From NCBI RefSeq assembly GCF_000143415.4, contig NW_003314320.1, positions 425,068-489,067 on the forward strand: a stretch of 64,000 nt of DNA, given 5' to 3'. Below, one piece after another: positions 50,688 to 62,229 of this stretch. The stretch's first letter is position 1, and each line of letters opens with the position of its first letter. The stretch comes from Selaginella moellendorffii. Lineage: Eukaryota > Streptophyta > Lycopodiopsida > Selaginellales > Selaginellaceae. A model generated the notes under the pieces. It saw only the letters and a list, made by a program, of their open reading frames with translations, ran no database searches and was not told where the DNA came from. The translations under genes were made by a program, and so were the position numbers.

Positions 50688-51248
50688 TTACCACTCGCAG
50701 GCACTGGGAGATATCGGCTCAGGACTGCTCGCAGTAGCAGCAGCAGCAGCGGCAACTTCGTCCACCATTTTCCTGTTCGATGGAGACCACGACAGCTTCC
50801 ACCCCAGCTCTGACACTGCAACGAGGAAAAAAGCAAAGATCCATCAGAAGCTATGGCCACTAACAAAGATCACAGCTTTATCTACAATACCAGGACAGTC
50901 ACAAACCGAAAAACTAAACAAAAGCTCCAGAGATCGCCCCGAGGAAACAACAAAAGAAGAACAACGTGGCAACTTACATGTCGACGAGCCTGGGCTGGTT
51001 GCCAGGGAATTGTCACGAGTGACGGGAGTAGTAACGAGAAAAGGCGGACGAAATCCTGGTGCATGGATCATCTTCTCTTTGGCTGTAGCAAATGAACGTC
51101 GATCCATCAAACACGCTCTGGAAACAAAAGGATTGTTTTTGTTACCTCTTGCAGCATTGACGAGTTCTCTCTCGCGAAGCTTTCCAAGTCCTGTTTCCGG
51201 CTGTGGCCCGGCTACAACGTCGTCCCACAGCTTGTCCAAAAGGCCCAT
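50688..51248 (-). CDS. dormancy/auxin-associated (DRM1/ARP) family protein
   Basis: Exons 50978-51248 and 50688-50815 join in phase to 132 residues. The N terminus MGLLDKLWDDVVAGPQPETG then LGKLRE is the family hallmark. The middle is Ser/Pro/Thr-rich (VTTPVTRDNSLATSPGSST) as in other members. The second exon reads LSELGWKLSWSPSNRKMVDE and ends SPSACEW. The family is small, disordered and linked to growth arrest and dormancy; the molecular role is unknown. A 28-nt GT…AG stretch inside exon 1 is too short for an intron and was kept as coding, since removing it would give an early stop. Confidence 0.82.
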
Positions 51249-52498
51249 CCCAGACAAACGAAAAGAAAGAAAGGTAGGAGGAGAAAAAAAGAGAAAACGC
51301 GGGGCCACTCAGCGACTGTAGCTCCGAAAACAAATCACAACACTGCACAAACAGTACCAACTAGAATACCACGCAACACACACACACACACCGAGATCTC
51401 AAGACCAACCAGCAAAAACTCACTCGCTCGATCGAGAAGAAGTTGGGTACAGTCTATACAAGGGGGGAAGAAATAATTCCTCTCTCTCTCACACACTGGT
51501 TTACTCACAAAAATTCTCCTTTCTGCTCTCGCTGCGCTGCTCTTGACAAGAAAGATTGATCGTTAGGAGGCCGACGAAGGGGGCTTGTGCCTGTGCTTCT
51601 TTCTCTCGAATCCAGCCATCCACGCAGCCTCGATTGCAACCCACATCGTGTCAAGCAAACCCAGAAGCGCTGCTTCTCATCCCCTCGCCACTGCGCTGGG
51701 ATGGCGCTCGCCCTCCCACACGCAAAGAGAAAAAGAAGGGGGAAAAACCACACACACAGGCTCAAAGAAAGTGTGCTTGCTCGCTCCTTATCTTTTGTGC
51801 CAAAGAAAGAGGGGTAGCTGTGGTTCTTGCCTCGACCGGCTGTAGCCGGTTCTTCCGGTCAACATCAGCAAGTACCTCCTCCTCCAGGGTAGACCTACAT
51901 TTGTTGTCATCTGGCTGGTTACTTGCGCATTTTTCTTGAGTGACGTGTCCATGTTATCCGATGAGTCAACAATCATCGGTCATTTTCATTTCCATTAAGC
52001 AGCGTTTAAGTTAATTTGCTTCATTTTTCGTCTGTTTTATAGTGTGTAATTCACTCATTCTTTTCATATACTGTTTGAAAGGTCCCATGACAAAGTCTTC
52101 CGCCGCCCCCAAAAAGCATGAGACTGACACATTCGTTTGAATCTGGTGCTTGATAGATAAACTCTATTTCTAGGGTTCTTGAGCTGTTTTTACAATTGCA
52201 TTGGTTGCTAATTAATGATCTGATCAATGATTGCTAGCTCCCTGAAATTTAGATATGTAGCCCTAGAAGCCAAGCCTGGTTTGTTGAGCTAACGAGTGAA
52301 TGTAAATAAAAAGTTTGCAAATAGTAAAATATACAAATGTACAGAAGATATGTCATGATCGGTGGATGATATCCTTTTGTGCATAAATGCCATATTTATT
52401 CATGCTTTAAATTTTACTCTAGTGATTCATCAAGTTTAGCACAACATGTTTTATAGCATTAAATATGGAAGCTGGTTTGCTAATGATTGGGTTGATTG
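51249..52498. other. 5' region of DRM-like gene and unassigned DNA
   Basis: Short CA and CT runs occur near 51380-51500. Short ORFs here have no recognisable domain. From about 52000 the sequence becomes AT-rich and repeat-like. Confidence 0.45.
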
Positions 52499-52660
52499 TG
52501 TAGCATATGTGGCTTTCATCTTTTATCCTATAGTGATTTACCATAGGATAACAAAAAAGTAGAACCTAAACCTTTTATGTGCTATGTGTCACATGTTATA
52601 TGCTACATACCACATGTAAAATGACAATAGAGTGGAACTTAAATTTCAAGGCCTTGCATG
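52499..52660 (-). repeat. inverted LTR-end copy (arm 1)
   Basis: Begins TGTAGC and is the reverse complement, with moderate divergence, of 53650-53805. Shared blocks include GTGATTTAC, GGATAAC and GAACCTAAACC. It is either an LTR fragment in minus orientation or one arm of a long inverted-repeat element. Confidence 0.65.
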
Positions 52661-53245
52661 TTGTAAATGTGATTTCGGGTATTAAAAATTACCTGTCGAC
52701 TAGTCCTTACGGACACTCTTTCTTTACTGCCACGACGGCAGGAAGTCGGTATTGTTGAACCCTTTATTAGTCTCCACCTAATCTAGTTGAGAAACTAGTT
52801 ATCACATGTGCACTTAGACCGGAAGGGCACTAAGGAAGGAAATCTTAAGTTGTCATTTGTCAAGCAAACTTGACACGTTGATGAGAAATTCATGATGTTG
52901 ACTTGCACTTGCTAGTGTTGGGAACCCTCGTGATATTGAGCTTGGTCCTTTAATACTCACTAGATAATAGCTTACCGTGTCTGCTAAATACCCTCACTAT
53001 CATGCCCTTTGTGTTAGTCTCATTTCAGTCCCAAATGCTATTTATGGAAAGTGTCTAGATTTGCTTATTTGGCATATCTACAGAATGTAAAAATTGGCCT
53101 GAACATAATAGTGTTCATCCTGTATCCAAATTCACATTCTAATGTCATTCCATATTTAATAAGTTTTAAGCCTATCCTAGAGACTAACTTCTGATACTAA
53201 AGGAGGCTTGGGGTGAAAGCCCAAAGCATGTGTTCCTCAAGGGCA

Positions 53246-53260
53246 GGGGGGGGGGGGGGG
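53246..53260 (+). repeat. poly-G tract in LTR-related DNA
   Basis: Fifteen G residues follow GGGTGAAAGCCCAAAGCATGTG, the same context as the poly-G tracts at 57909 and 63885. It marks 53205-53420 as another relative of the LTR family. Confidence 0.85.
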
Positions 53261-53649
53261 AAGGCTATATGGGGTTTTAAATGTATAGTAGGGTTAGTGG
53301 GTAGGTCGGGCATGGTTGACCAACCTATGGCATAGTTTAACTCTTGCTTGCGTACTTGTCCTTGTTCTACATCCAGTTTGGGTTTAAGCCCAAGTTTCAC
53401 ACCATGCTAACTAGTGGAGTACGGATGTCCTCGCGTTAGGCCACCGGTATGCTCAAATAATGCCAAACTCCGTTTGGCTTTATTTTGTGTGTTGGTTCTG
53501 GCATTGGGATGTTGGATACTCTAGGATTGTTCCAAATTGCTCCGTGCCCCTGTTCCTTCGCTCCTTAGGTTGTACGCTCAAGAGTTGCTCCGTGGTTCAG
53601 TTTTTTTGCTCCTTATCTTCATGCTTGGGAGTTTGGCACCGTTCCTTCG

Positions 53650-53805
53650 TATAGTGGCCCAAAGCCCTGAAACTCGGGTTCCACACCACTGTCCTTTAGA
53701 CGTGTGGCATATGACATATGGCACATGGAGGGTTTAGGTTCCACTTCGTAGTGTTATCCCATAGTAAATCACCATATATAAAGGGTCAAAACCACGTGCG
53801 CTACA
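53650..53805 (+). repeat. LTR 3' end (arm 2), followed by a PBS
   Basis: Ends GCGCTACA and is followed after two bases by TGGTATTAGAGG. This makes it the end of a plus-strand LTR. It is inverted relative to 52499-52660. Confidence 0.65.
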
Positions 53806-53807
53806 TT

Positions 53808-53819
53808 TGGTATTAGAGG
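53808..53819 (+). other. primer-binding site (initiator tRNA-Met type)
   Basis: TGGTATTAGAGG, one or two changes from the usual TGGTATCAGAGC, immediately downstream of an LTR-like end. The short interior that follows has no readable gag before the next LTR-like block. Confidence 0.6.
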
Positions 53820-54065
53820 ATGAGTCTTAGTGAGTACTATTTGTGAGACACAAAATCCCTAAACCCCAAAGTGGAGCCGGAAGGGTGCCATGTGGTAGTG
53901 GCTGAAGCGAAAACCAAACGAGCGTAACACGTTTGGACTAAAAGCTCCGACTTGAAAGGTCGAGAGCGGGAGTGGAACTCCCAATGAAGTGCTCAAGGAA
54001 CAAGCACAAAGCAAACAATAAGTGAGTCTCTAGAAAAGGGACACAAGAGGACCAACATATGACAC

Positions 54066-54850
54066 GTGGTGGAGTCCAAGATGGACCGAGATGGAGTCCA
54101 AGAAGGACCCGAGATGGAGTCCGAGATGGGCTCGAGATGGAGTCCGAGATGGACCGAGATGGAGTCCGAGATGGAGTCTGAGATGGACCCGAGATGGAGT
54201 CCGAGATGGACCGAGATGGAGTCCGAGATGGACCTGAGATGGAGTTCGAGATAGACCCGAGATGGACCCGAGATGGAGTCCGAGATGGAGTCCGAGATGG
54301 ACCCAAGATGGAGTCTAAGAAGGACCCAAGATGGAGTTCGAGATGGACCCAAGATGGAGTCTAAGATGGACCGAGACGGAGTAGTCCGAGATGGACCTGA
54401 GATGGAATCCGAGATGGAGTCCGAGATGGAGTCCGAGATGGAGTCTGAGATGGACCCGAGATGGAGTCCGAGATGGACCGAGATGGAGTCCGAGATGGAC
54501 CTGAGATGGAGTTCGAGATAGACCTGAGATGGACCCGAGATGGAGTCCGAGATGGAGTCCAAGATGGACCCAAGATGGAGTCTAAGAAGGACCCAAGATG
54601 GAGTTTGAGATGGACCCGAGATGGAGTCTAAGATGGACCGAGACGGAGTAGTCCGAGATGGACCTGAAATGGAATCCGAGATGGAGTCTGAGGTCGAGAC
54701 CGAGACTGAGACTGAGACCGAGACCAGGACCGAGACCAAGACCAAGACCGAAACCGGCACCGAGACTGAGCTCGAGGCCGAGGCCGAGACCGAGATTGAG
54801 CCCGAGCTCGAGTCCGAGTTCGAGTCTGAGTCTGAGCCGTAGTCCGAGTT
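54066..54850 (+). repeat. expanded purine-rich tandem array (GAGATGGAGTCC / GAGATGGACCC type)
   Basis: Nearly 800 bp of 9-12 bp units, GAGATGGAGTCC and GAGATGGACC(C), with higher-order blocks: 54066-54360 and 54397-54650 are near copies. The last 150 bp shifts to GAGACTGAGACC/GAGTCCGAGTTC units like those inside the LTRs at 57595 and 63570. Long open frames on both strands (Met-Glu-Ser-Glu and Ser-Ile-Ser-Asp-Ser type) are by-products of the repeat. Confidence 0.93.
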
Positions 54851-55330
54851 CGAGTTTGAGAGGGTGAAAGCCCAAAGCGTTCGTCTCCCAGACCTTGGGG
54901 GGTTTAGTGAGCTCCAAAAGTATAGTAAGGGGGAGGACTGCAGTGGAGCCAGTTTGGCTAGGAAAGGCCAGTTTGGCCTAGGAAGGCTGTATGCAGTGTT
55001 GGGTGATGAGCTGCCTACTGGGAAGTCCAAGACTAGAGTGAACACGGACCGACAAGCGGGGTAGCTTGGTGAAGTGTTCAAGAGCTGGCTCTAGTTCCCC
55101 TGGGAGATCAATTGGCCGATGCTCCCAATCCAAGTGTGGGTGGCACTACCTATTTGGATACCAGGCGTGGCTTAACGAAACTTCACTCTAAGCCCATGGC
55201 TAGAGCACCTAAAGGCGGAAAGCGGGAAGAGTACCCACGAAGCTCACATAAGGCCACAGTGTTCCGAAATGTTGTCCCAAAGGCCCAAACTGTGGAAAGG
55301 AAGAGGAGTAATCCTCTAGTGTAGTGACCA
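54851..55330 (+). repeat. diverged relative of the chromovirus LTR
   Basis: Directly after the array come GGGTGAAAGCCCAAAGCG, then TCTCCCAGACCTTGGGGGG, then CCAAAAGTATAGTA, then a GTGAAGTGTTCAAGAGC block. The same landmarks stand in the same order in the LTR at 57870-58100. The match fades after about 55330. Confidence 0.6.
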
Positions 55331-57149
55331 AGGATATAGTTGGGTGCTGAAGAAGTCCCAGAGGACCGTAGGACTTAGTGGTCGGGCCTGTGGGCCTCAA
55401 CCCAGTGGTAGTGTTGGCAAATATGGCCATGAGCAGAAAGGGACTTGGTGGGGACCGGAAAAGGAATATTGGGGAAGGCTATTCCCCATGTCTATGGGCA
55501 TCCTAAGGATGCTAAAGAGTGGATCTAGGATGATTGCTCATGAATGGATGGTTAGTCTTTGAGAGACAGGACTGTGATGAAGGTGGTGTCAGACCACCGG
55601 TGTGACCAAGGTGAATGAGCATGGCCTTAGCGTAACGGGCTGATATGTCGGTGGTACCTTAGGGTGTCGGTCATGGGATTGGACATGTGGAGCACTTAGA
55701 CCAAGTGCAAAGGTTGAGTGGCGGGGATGCCATTCTTGGGGCTAGCAAGCCCAAGTATGAAATAAGACTTATGGAGGTTGTGAGTGAGACTCCTCCAAGT
55801 GGTCAAAGGTGTGGTTAAGTGACTAAAGTAGAATGGAAAAATTAGTCACTTACACTATCTAATGAGATTGGGTAACTAGTCTCGTTGCATATGCAGAGAT
55901 GAAAATGATGATCCGAGTGGGTACACATTTGGGTGCAAAGGCTTCGCAATTGTTCCTTAGGTATAGATTTTGGTTACCTTTTGTACCGTATTAAGTGAGT
56001 TTGCTGTTGGACTTATAGGATGGATTAAGTTATTCTAGTGGTTTCATGAGTTGTTCCATATACCGTGGGTGAAAGTAAACCTTCCCTAGGTTTGCTATGA
56101 GTGGCAAATAGGCTAGTTTGTAGCTATTTAGTATGGTACTAGTGGATCCTTCCTAGGCATGATTACAAGTGAATCGACTAAGACTGTAGGGATTAGTCTA
56201 GTGATTCAAGTAATCATTGCCATGCTTTCTATTAAACTTTTCTTGGATTGGACTAAAGGCCGTGCGAATGCAAGCTTGAGGTTTAGTCAAAGTTAAGACC
56301 GAAAAGAAAGTTGTCAGAGACAAAGGATCAAACACGTAAATCATCTTCTCTTCATGAAGAGATGATTTGCAACGAGGTGTTAACTCATTGCTCATACTCA
56401 CATCATGCAATCAAGAGTCCCTATCCTAATGTATGTTGGAAATGATGGTCTTGCAAATGGTGAGTCGTGGGATGGATAACAATGAAGTGTTAAACCATTT
56501 TGTTTAAGCTTGCTATTAAAGACTTGGGAGAGCTCACTACTCTCATAGAGTTTAACGAAATGCAAGGTGCAACCTGCCACCAAACAAAATGCTATAGAAG
56601 AAAGGCATGAGGGTCATTTTTCTAAAAAACTACAATGGCCACTTTTCTACACCAATTTAGACTTTATTCAACTCAATTGCCTTAGCCCCAAAAGTTAACA
56701 TCCCTTTCAAGTTGCATCATACAAACTACTTTCTAAAGTCTAAGCTAACCTAAGTCAACTTCAACCCCTTCACTAGTTTGTACTGGCTTACGAAAATAGA
56801 CTGGTTTTTGAGCAAAGTGATTAACAGATCAGCTATTGGAAAAGTCTAAGAAAATTTATGGAAAATTTTCCATCCCAAAGAAAAAATGACTCTTAGTCCA
56901 AGAATGCAAACTTTCAAGACTCAACCAACTTCCTTCTACCTACAACTTCACATATTTTTCACTTCAACACCAATTCTCATGACCCATAGTATGCTTAAGC
57001 CTCGAACATCTTTGCCCATTTTTCCAATATCCAACACTAACATTCACAAAATGCAAATGGAACATTCAAGGCTTGATCACGAAGACTATATCTTCAGATA
57101 TCCATATTGCACTAACACTCTTTTTCAACTACTTTCAAGATCCAATATG
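55331..57149. other. decayed repetitive DNA, no gene recognised
   Basis: The part to about 55800 is rich in GG and GTG like the LTR family, the rest AT-rich. No coding domain is readable. Confidence 0.45.
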
Positions 57150-57508
57150 TGTAAGCCACAAATTTTTCCTTTCCAATTTGCCAGCTTACCTCGTCTATCC
57201 GACCAACACTGCCTTGGCTTGTGCTAAGTTCCCTCACCAAGGTTCCCTCCTATTGTACCAACTCGTACTTGGTCCTACTTGGTTTCAGCTACTCACTGCA
57301 CGAGCAACGAAGCGTTAGCCATCCATCCACGGATTCCCAAATCTCTCCCAATCCCCCTCCTCGGGTTAGACTGGACTTAAGGTTCAGCTACACTCCCCGC
57401 AGGCACAAGCAGCCAAGCACACCAAGCCTCCAGGTTCCTAACACCCCTTGGTACAACAAGACTTGATCATGGGACCCTCTAAATCCCAAGCCTTGGGTGC
57501 AACACTTG
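57150..57508 (-). repeat. older antisense LTR fragment interrupted by the chromovirus
   Basis: Starts TGTAAGCCACAAATTTTTCC, the reverse complement of the LTR end. It runs backward through the LTR to CACTTG, where the plus-strand element begins at 57509. Its sequence is closest to the fragment at 1-591 (it shares AAGTCTTGTTGTACC). The remaining part of this LTR is expected beyond the window. Confidence 0.85.
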
Positions 57509-57594
57509 TGTAAGGAACCAACTCGCCGAGGTGTCGTAGGCTAAAGGAACCCCAAAAGCCTGACCAAAATGACAAAGAGTTCATCGGATGGGAC

Positions 57595-57860
57595 CAAGTC
57601 GAAGATCGAGTCCAAGACCGACTCTAGGACCGAGTTCGAGATAGAGTCCGGAATCGAGTCCGAGACCGACTCGGGGACTGAGTTCGAGACCGAGTTCGAG
57701 ACGGAGTCCGAGATCCGAAATCAGGTCCGAGACCGAGTTCGAGGTCGAGTCCGAGGTCAGGTCTGAGATCGGGTCCGAGATTGAGTCCAAGATCGAGTCC
57801 GAGACCGAATCCGAAGTTAGATCTGAAATCGGGTCCGAGATCGAGCCAGAGACTAAGTCC
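57595..57860 (+). repeat. LTR-internal purine-rich tandem array
   Basis: Units of GAGTCCGAGACC / GAGTTCGAGACC type. The matching array in the 3' LTR is at 63570-63840 and differs by substitutions and unit-sized indels. Confidence 0.9.
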
Positions 57861-57908
57861 AAATACTAATACGGGTCAAGGGGTGAAAGCCCAAAGCGTG
57901 TGTCTCCC

Positions 57909-57921
57909 GGGGGGGGGGGGG
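57909..57921 (+). repeat. poly-G tract inside the 5' LTR
   Basis: Thirteen G residues after TGTCTCCC. The corresponding tract in the 3' LTR (63885-63906) has twenty-two. Confidence 0.9.
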
Positions 57922-58658
57922 CTGCAGGGGGTTCCAAAAGTATAGTAGGGATAGTGAGGTCTAGAAACCAGTCTTGAAGGAACTCTTCAGTGGTGCTTCC
58001 AAACTGACTTGAGGTTGAGACTGGGGCCGAGGGGCCTTGGGTGGGAGTGAGCATGGGCTTGAGTGGTGCCGAAGGGGCCACCTAGGGAAGTGCTCAAGAG
58101 CAGCTCCCACTCCCGAAAGGGAAACCGACTGCGGTGCTCCCGGCTCATGTGGAGTGGTGCCCCATTTGAGTACCTTGTGGCTCATTGGTCCTCGCCCTTC
58201 CTAGGGGCTTGGGCCTTCCCTTCGGGATGGAAGTGGGGGGGTAGAGGTACCCATACCGGGCCGTTAGGCCATGGTGTTTCGCCCCGACGTCCCGAAGCTA
58301 GTGCTGCACCCAAGACTTGGGATTTAGAGGGTCCCATGATTAAGTCTTGTGGTACCAAGGGGTGTTAGGAACCTGGAGGCTTGGTGTGCTTGGTTGCTTG
58401 TGCCTGCGGGGAGTGTAGCCGAACCTTAAATCCAGTCTAACCCAGGGAGGGGGATTGGGAGAGATTTGGGAATCCGTAGATGGATGGCTAACACTCCGTT
58501 GCTCGTGCAGTGAGTAGCTGAAACCAAGTAGGACCAAGTAGGAGCTGGTACCATAGGCGGAAACCTTGGCGAGGGAACTTAGCACAAGCCAAGGCAGAGT
58601 TGGTCGGATAGACGAGGTAAGTTGGCAAATTGGAAGGAAAAATTTGTGGCTTACAATT

Positions 58659-58671
58659 TGGTATCGGAGCC
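58659..58671 (+). other. primer-binding site
   Basis: TGGTATCGGAGCC, one change from the initiator-tRNA-Met PBS TGGTATCAGAGCC, three bases after the LTR end. Confidence 0.9.
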
Positions 58672-58714
58672 TCTTCCTCAGTTCTAGTGAAGGATAGAGG
58701 CGGATTGCTGGGAG

Positions 58715-60306
58715 ATGGCAAGGGCAAGACGTAAGCGAACCCAGGCAGGACGGAACCTCCTCTAGAGCTGAAGCCTCCGGTCGAACAGGAGGCTATGGAT
58801 GAGGAATCCTTGCATGAGGAGGACTCCAATGAGGCAACTTCCAAACAGGAGTCTGGTGGTGAGGTTCGGTCGTCCAAGGCTTGATTGGACATTCTAGAAG
58901 GACAATTGGCACAGACCAATGCCCTGCTAGAGACTCTCGTACGCAAGCTAAAGTGTGATGAGAAGCGGAAGAAAAAGCGAAAGACTGCGGATGCTGGCAG
59001 CGTAGAAGGTGCAGACCCTTCGGCAGGGACTGAGGCAAAACCAGACAAGGTCGAACAGACCAAAGTAGAATCAGTCCCTCAGGCAGTTCCCAAGTACAAA
59101 CCAAAGCCCCCACCGGTCTTCAAGGGAGTGAACGACTATAAGGTGGTGGAGGATTGGTTTTACGATATGGAGGACTAGTTCCGAGCATTGCGATTACCGA
59201 GCTCGGAGAAGGTCCCATATGCAAAACCATACTTGGCAGATAATGCTAAGTCTTGGTGGAGAACGACAGAGGCCAACGAAGGACCGGTGAACATTTGGGA
59301 AATGATGAAGGCGAGGATCCGCGCAACTTACGTTCCTCCGAATGCTACTCTGCATCTAAGGGACGAGTTGAGTAGGCTGAAGCAGACCAGAACCATTCAG
59401 GAGTATGTGAATGGGTTTATAGCAAAGAGGATACTTGTCACGGACATGGGGGATATGGATGCGTTCCATGCCTTCATATCAGGTTTGCAAACCTGGGCTC
59501 GCGGCGAAGTAATGCGGTGGAACCCGACCAACTACAAGGAAGCGTTGGATGCGGCCATCAAGGTGCATTTCAACGATAAGCTACGAAAGGGGAACACGAC
59601 AGGGTCAGGATCCACGTTTAGCAAAGGGGCCAAACCAAGGGGAACGTTTAGCAGAGGGAAATTCAAGAAGAGTTTCTCTAAGAATGAGTCCTTGGGGTTC
59701 CGGAAAGGCAGATCCGGTGGCCAGCAAGCGAGTACGTGGGGGAGTCAAGCGAAAAGAGACAAACCCATGGATAAGAAGGTCAAGTCGTATAGCAGCGTGG
59801 GAAACAACGTATGCTACAACTGCGGTGAAGCAGGACACTTTTCGAGGGAATGTCCCTACCCGAAGAAGGCCAGAGCCAATATGGCCATCAAGTCGGGTGA
59901 AGTCCAAACTGAGGTATGTGATCCAGTCCCTAACTCAAAGTTACTCATTACACGAGCAACTTTGGTAGAGAGTCGTTCTCAACATCTACTAGCCCTCCGA
60001 GGGAAGCTCGGAAGTAGCTTTGTTAAGATCCTTATTGACACGGGTACTTCGGATAATTTTGTGGCTGCAGACATAGTCCGGCAAGCCGGACTAACGGTGC
60101 AGCGGCTAGGTGAACCAAGGACTATAGATTTTGTTCAAGGTAGCCAAAGCACCGATGAGGTACTTCGACAAGCGAGAGTCAAAGTGGGGACTTGGAAGGT
60201 GGACATGTATTTCACCGTGTTGGACATGGCGGGATTTGACGTGATCTTCGGAATGGACTGGTTCAATCAATTCGTGGTAGCCCTGCATGGACAAAGGGTA
60301 TGTTAG
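58715..60306 (+). pseudogene. chromovirus gag and protease, disrupted
   Basis: ATG 58715 (MARARRKRTQAG) loses frame within about 15 codons. The correct frame continues as EPPLELKPPVEQEAMDEESL, stops at a TGA after VRSSKA, resumes as LDILEGQLAQTNALLE, and meets TAG at 59176 (MED, stop, FRALRLPSSE). From 59179 it is open: the capsid-like part (WWRTTEANEGPVNIWEMMKA; LQTWARGEVMRWNP), a basic Gly/Lys linker, one intact CCHC knuckle (CYNCGEAGHFSREC) and an aspartic protease with IDTGTSDNFV. It ends [19 protein letters not shown], where the frame breaks. The stops mean no full Gag from this copy. Confidence 0.9.
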
Positions 60307-62183
60307 GTTGAGCAAGTCGCCATATGGGGTGCCGGTGTTATTTGTGAAAAAGAAAGATGGATCTATGCGCATGTGCATAGACTACCAGTTGCTCAACAAG
60401 TATATAAAGAAGAACAAGTACCCTTTGCCAAGGATTGAGGACCTGTTCGATAGGTTGGGAAAGACAAAATACTTCTCGAGGATTGACCTAAGGTCAGGAT
60501 ACTACCAGATCAGGGTAGTCGAGGAAGATGTCGAGAAGACAACTTGTCGAACGAGGTATGTGAGCTTTGAGTTTCTGGTGATGCCCTTCGGGCTATGTAA
60601 TGCGCCGGCAATATTTTCGGCGCTAATGAACCACATCTTTGTACCCTATCTAGATCACTTCGTGGTTGTCTATATCGACGACATCCTGATCTATAGCGAG
60701 ATGCTAGAGGAGCATGCCGAACACTTGGCGAAGGTGTTTGAGAAACTAAGGGAACACAAACTGTATGCTAAAGAGAGCAAATGTGACTTTGCTCAGCAAG
60801 AGGTAAAGTTTCTCGGGCATGTGGTGGGCCAAGACGGGCTCAAGGTGGACCCAGAGAAGGTCCAAGCAATCCAGGAATGGGAGCGACCATTGAATGTACA
60901 CGAGTTGAGGGCATTCCTGGGGCTATGCAACTACTATCGAAAGTTTATCAGACACTATTCGAGAGTAGCCTTGCCCTTAACGGACCAAACAGGAAAAGGG
61001 AGGATGGTGTGGACAGCGGAATGCGAGGCGGCATTCGTCCATCTCAAAGGGAAGTTGAGGAAGGCTCCCATATTGGCATTACTAGACTTTGGTAAGGACT
61101 TTGAGGTAGAAACGGATGCTTCGGACTTTGCGTTGGGCGCAGTTTTGAAGCAAGACAACCATCCGGTAGCGTTCTTCTCGAAGAAGTTGGACAAGGCTCA
61201 ATGGAAGTGGCCTGTCCACAAGAAGGAATTGTTTGCGGTGGTCAAGGCGCTCAAGGAGTGGCGACACTACCTTGGGAGACACTTTAAGGTTTACACGGAC
61301 AATATGGCAACGAAACACTTCTTGTCACAGCCCGACCTGAGAGGGAAACAAGGTCGGTGGGCCAATGCCTTGGCCGAGTTTGATTGCGAGATTCTGTACA
61401 AGCCTGGGAAGAGCAACATCGTGGTGGATGCGCTAAGTCGAAAAGCGAGCTTGAGGTTGGCAATATCCAGCGCAACAACAACCTTTTGGGACGATGTGCG
61501 GACAGCATATGAGAATGATGGTCTAGCACAAGAAGTGTTGCTGAGGAATCTAGAGGTGCGGGAAGCTCACCAGAGAGGTGAGCTGCCAACGGAAGAGAAA
61601 ACGGGCTATGCGGAACGCAACGGACTTATCTATTACAAGCAAACGAGGGTGTATGTTCCAGAAGGGGAACTAAGGAAGGTGGCCTTAGAAAAGTGTCATG
61701 ACGGACCTCTTGCGGGACACGGTGGAGTGCCCAAGACGATGGGCTTACTCAAGAGGAAGTACCATTGGCCAGATATGGCTAAGGACGTCCAAGACTATGT
61801 AAAGACATGTCCAACATGTCAGCAGGTAAAAGCCGTGACTAAGGCTAGTGGGGGCTTGTTGCAAAGCATCCCAATTCCAGATCGTCCGTGGAAATGTCTT
61901 ACGATGGACTTCATCACGGGACTCCCCCCAAGCGAGGGGTTTGATGCGATATTCGTGGTGGTGGACCGATTTTCGAAAATGGCACATTTCATACCCACCA
62001 CAACAGAGGTGGATGCGGAAGGTGTGGCAAAGCTATTCTTCGAACAAGTGGTTCGAGTGCGGGGAAGACTGGAAGAGATCATCTCAGATCGAGATAAGAT
62101 CTTCACCAGTAGGTTCTGGAGGACTCTCTTGGAACAGTATCGCACCAAGTTGAAATTCAGCACAGCCTATCACCCACAGACAG

Positions 62184-62229
62184 GTATGGGGTATTAAGTC
62201 AAGTTGTTAGCACTAACACTTCTTGATAG
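62184..62229 (+). other. intron-like insertion 1 in integrase
   Basis: Forty-six bp starting GTATGG and ending GATAG, with CTAAC about 14-18 nt before the end. Removing it joins CACCCACAGACAG to ATAGACAAACGGAAAGG, which restores YHPQTDRQTERVNRQLEDYL. The consensus is PQTDGQTERVN, carrying the catalytic Glu. The unspliced frame ends at TAA after QTGMGY. Confidence 0.7.

Larger units (their letters stand above)
57509..58655 (+). repeat. 5' LTR
   Basis: Begins TGTAAG and ends CTTACA, a perfect 6-bp inverted terminal pair. It contains the GAGTCCGAG-type tandem array (about 57595-57860), GGGTGAAAGCCCAAAGCG, a poly-G tract (57909-57921), and the block shared with 1-591. A retroelement promoter should lie here, but no TATA box is asserted. 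Confidence 0.93.

Noticed and set aside
50978..51248. A 28-nt GTAACA…TTCCAG segment in the DRM-like first exon as an intron
   Set aside because: It is below the size of any intron in the window, and its removal shifts the frame into a stop within a few codons.
53993..55081. A 362-codon open frame on the minus strand (Ser-Ile-Ser-Asp-Ser repeats)
   Set aside because: It is created by the purine-rich tandem array; the other strand is also open, and composition is purely that of the repeat. No start context or domain supports a gene.
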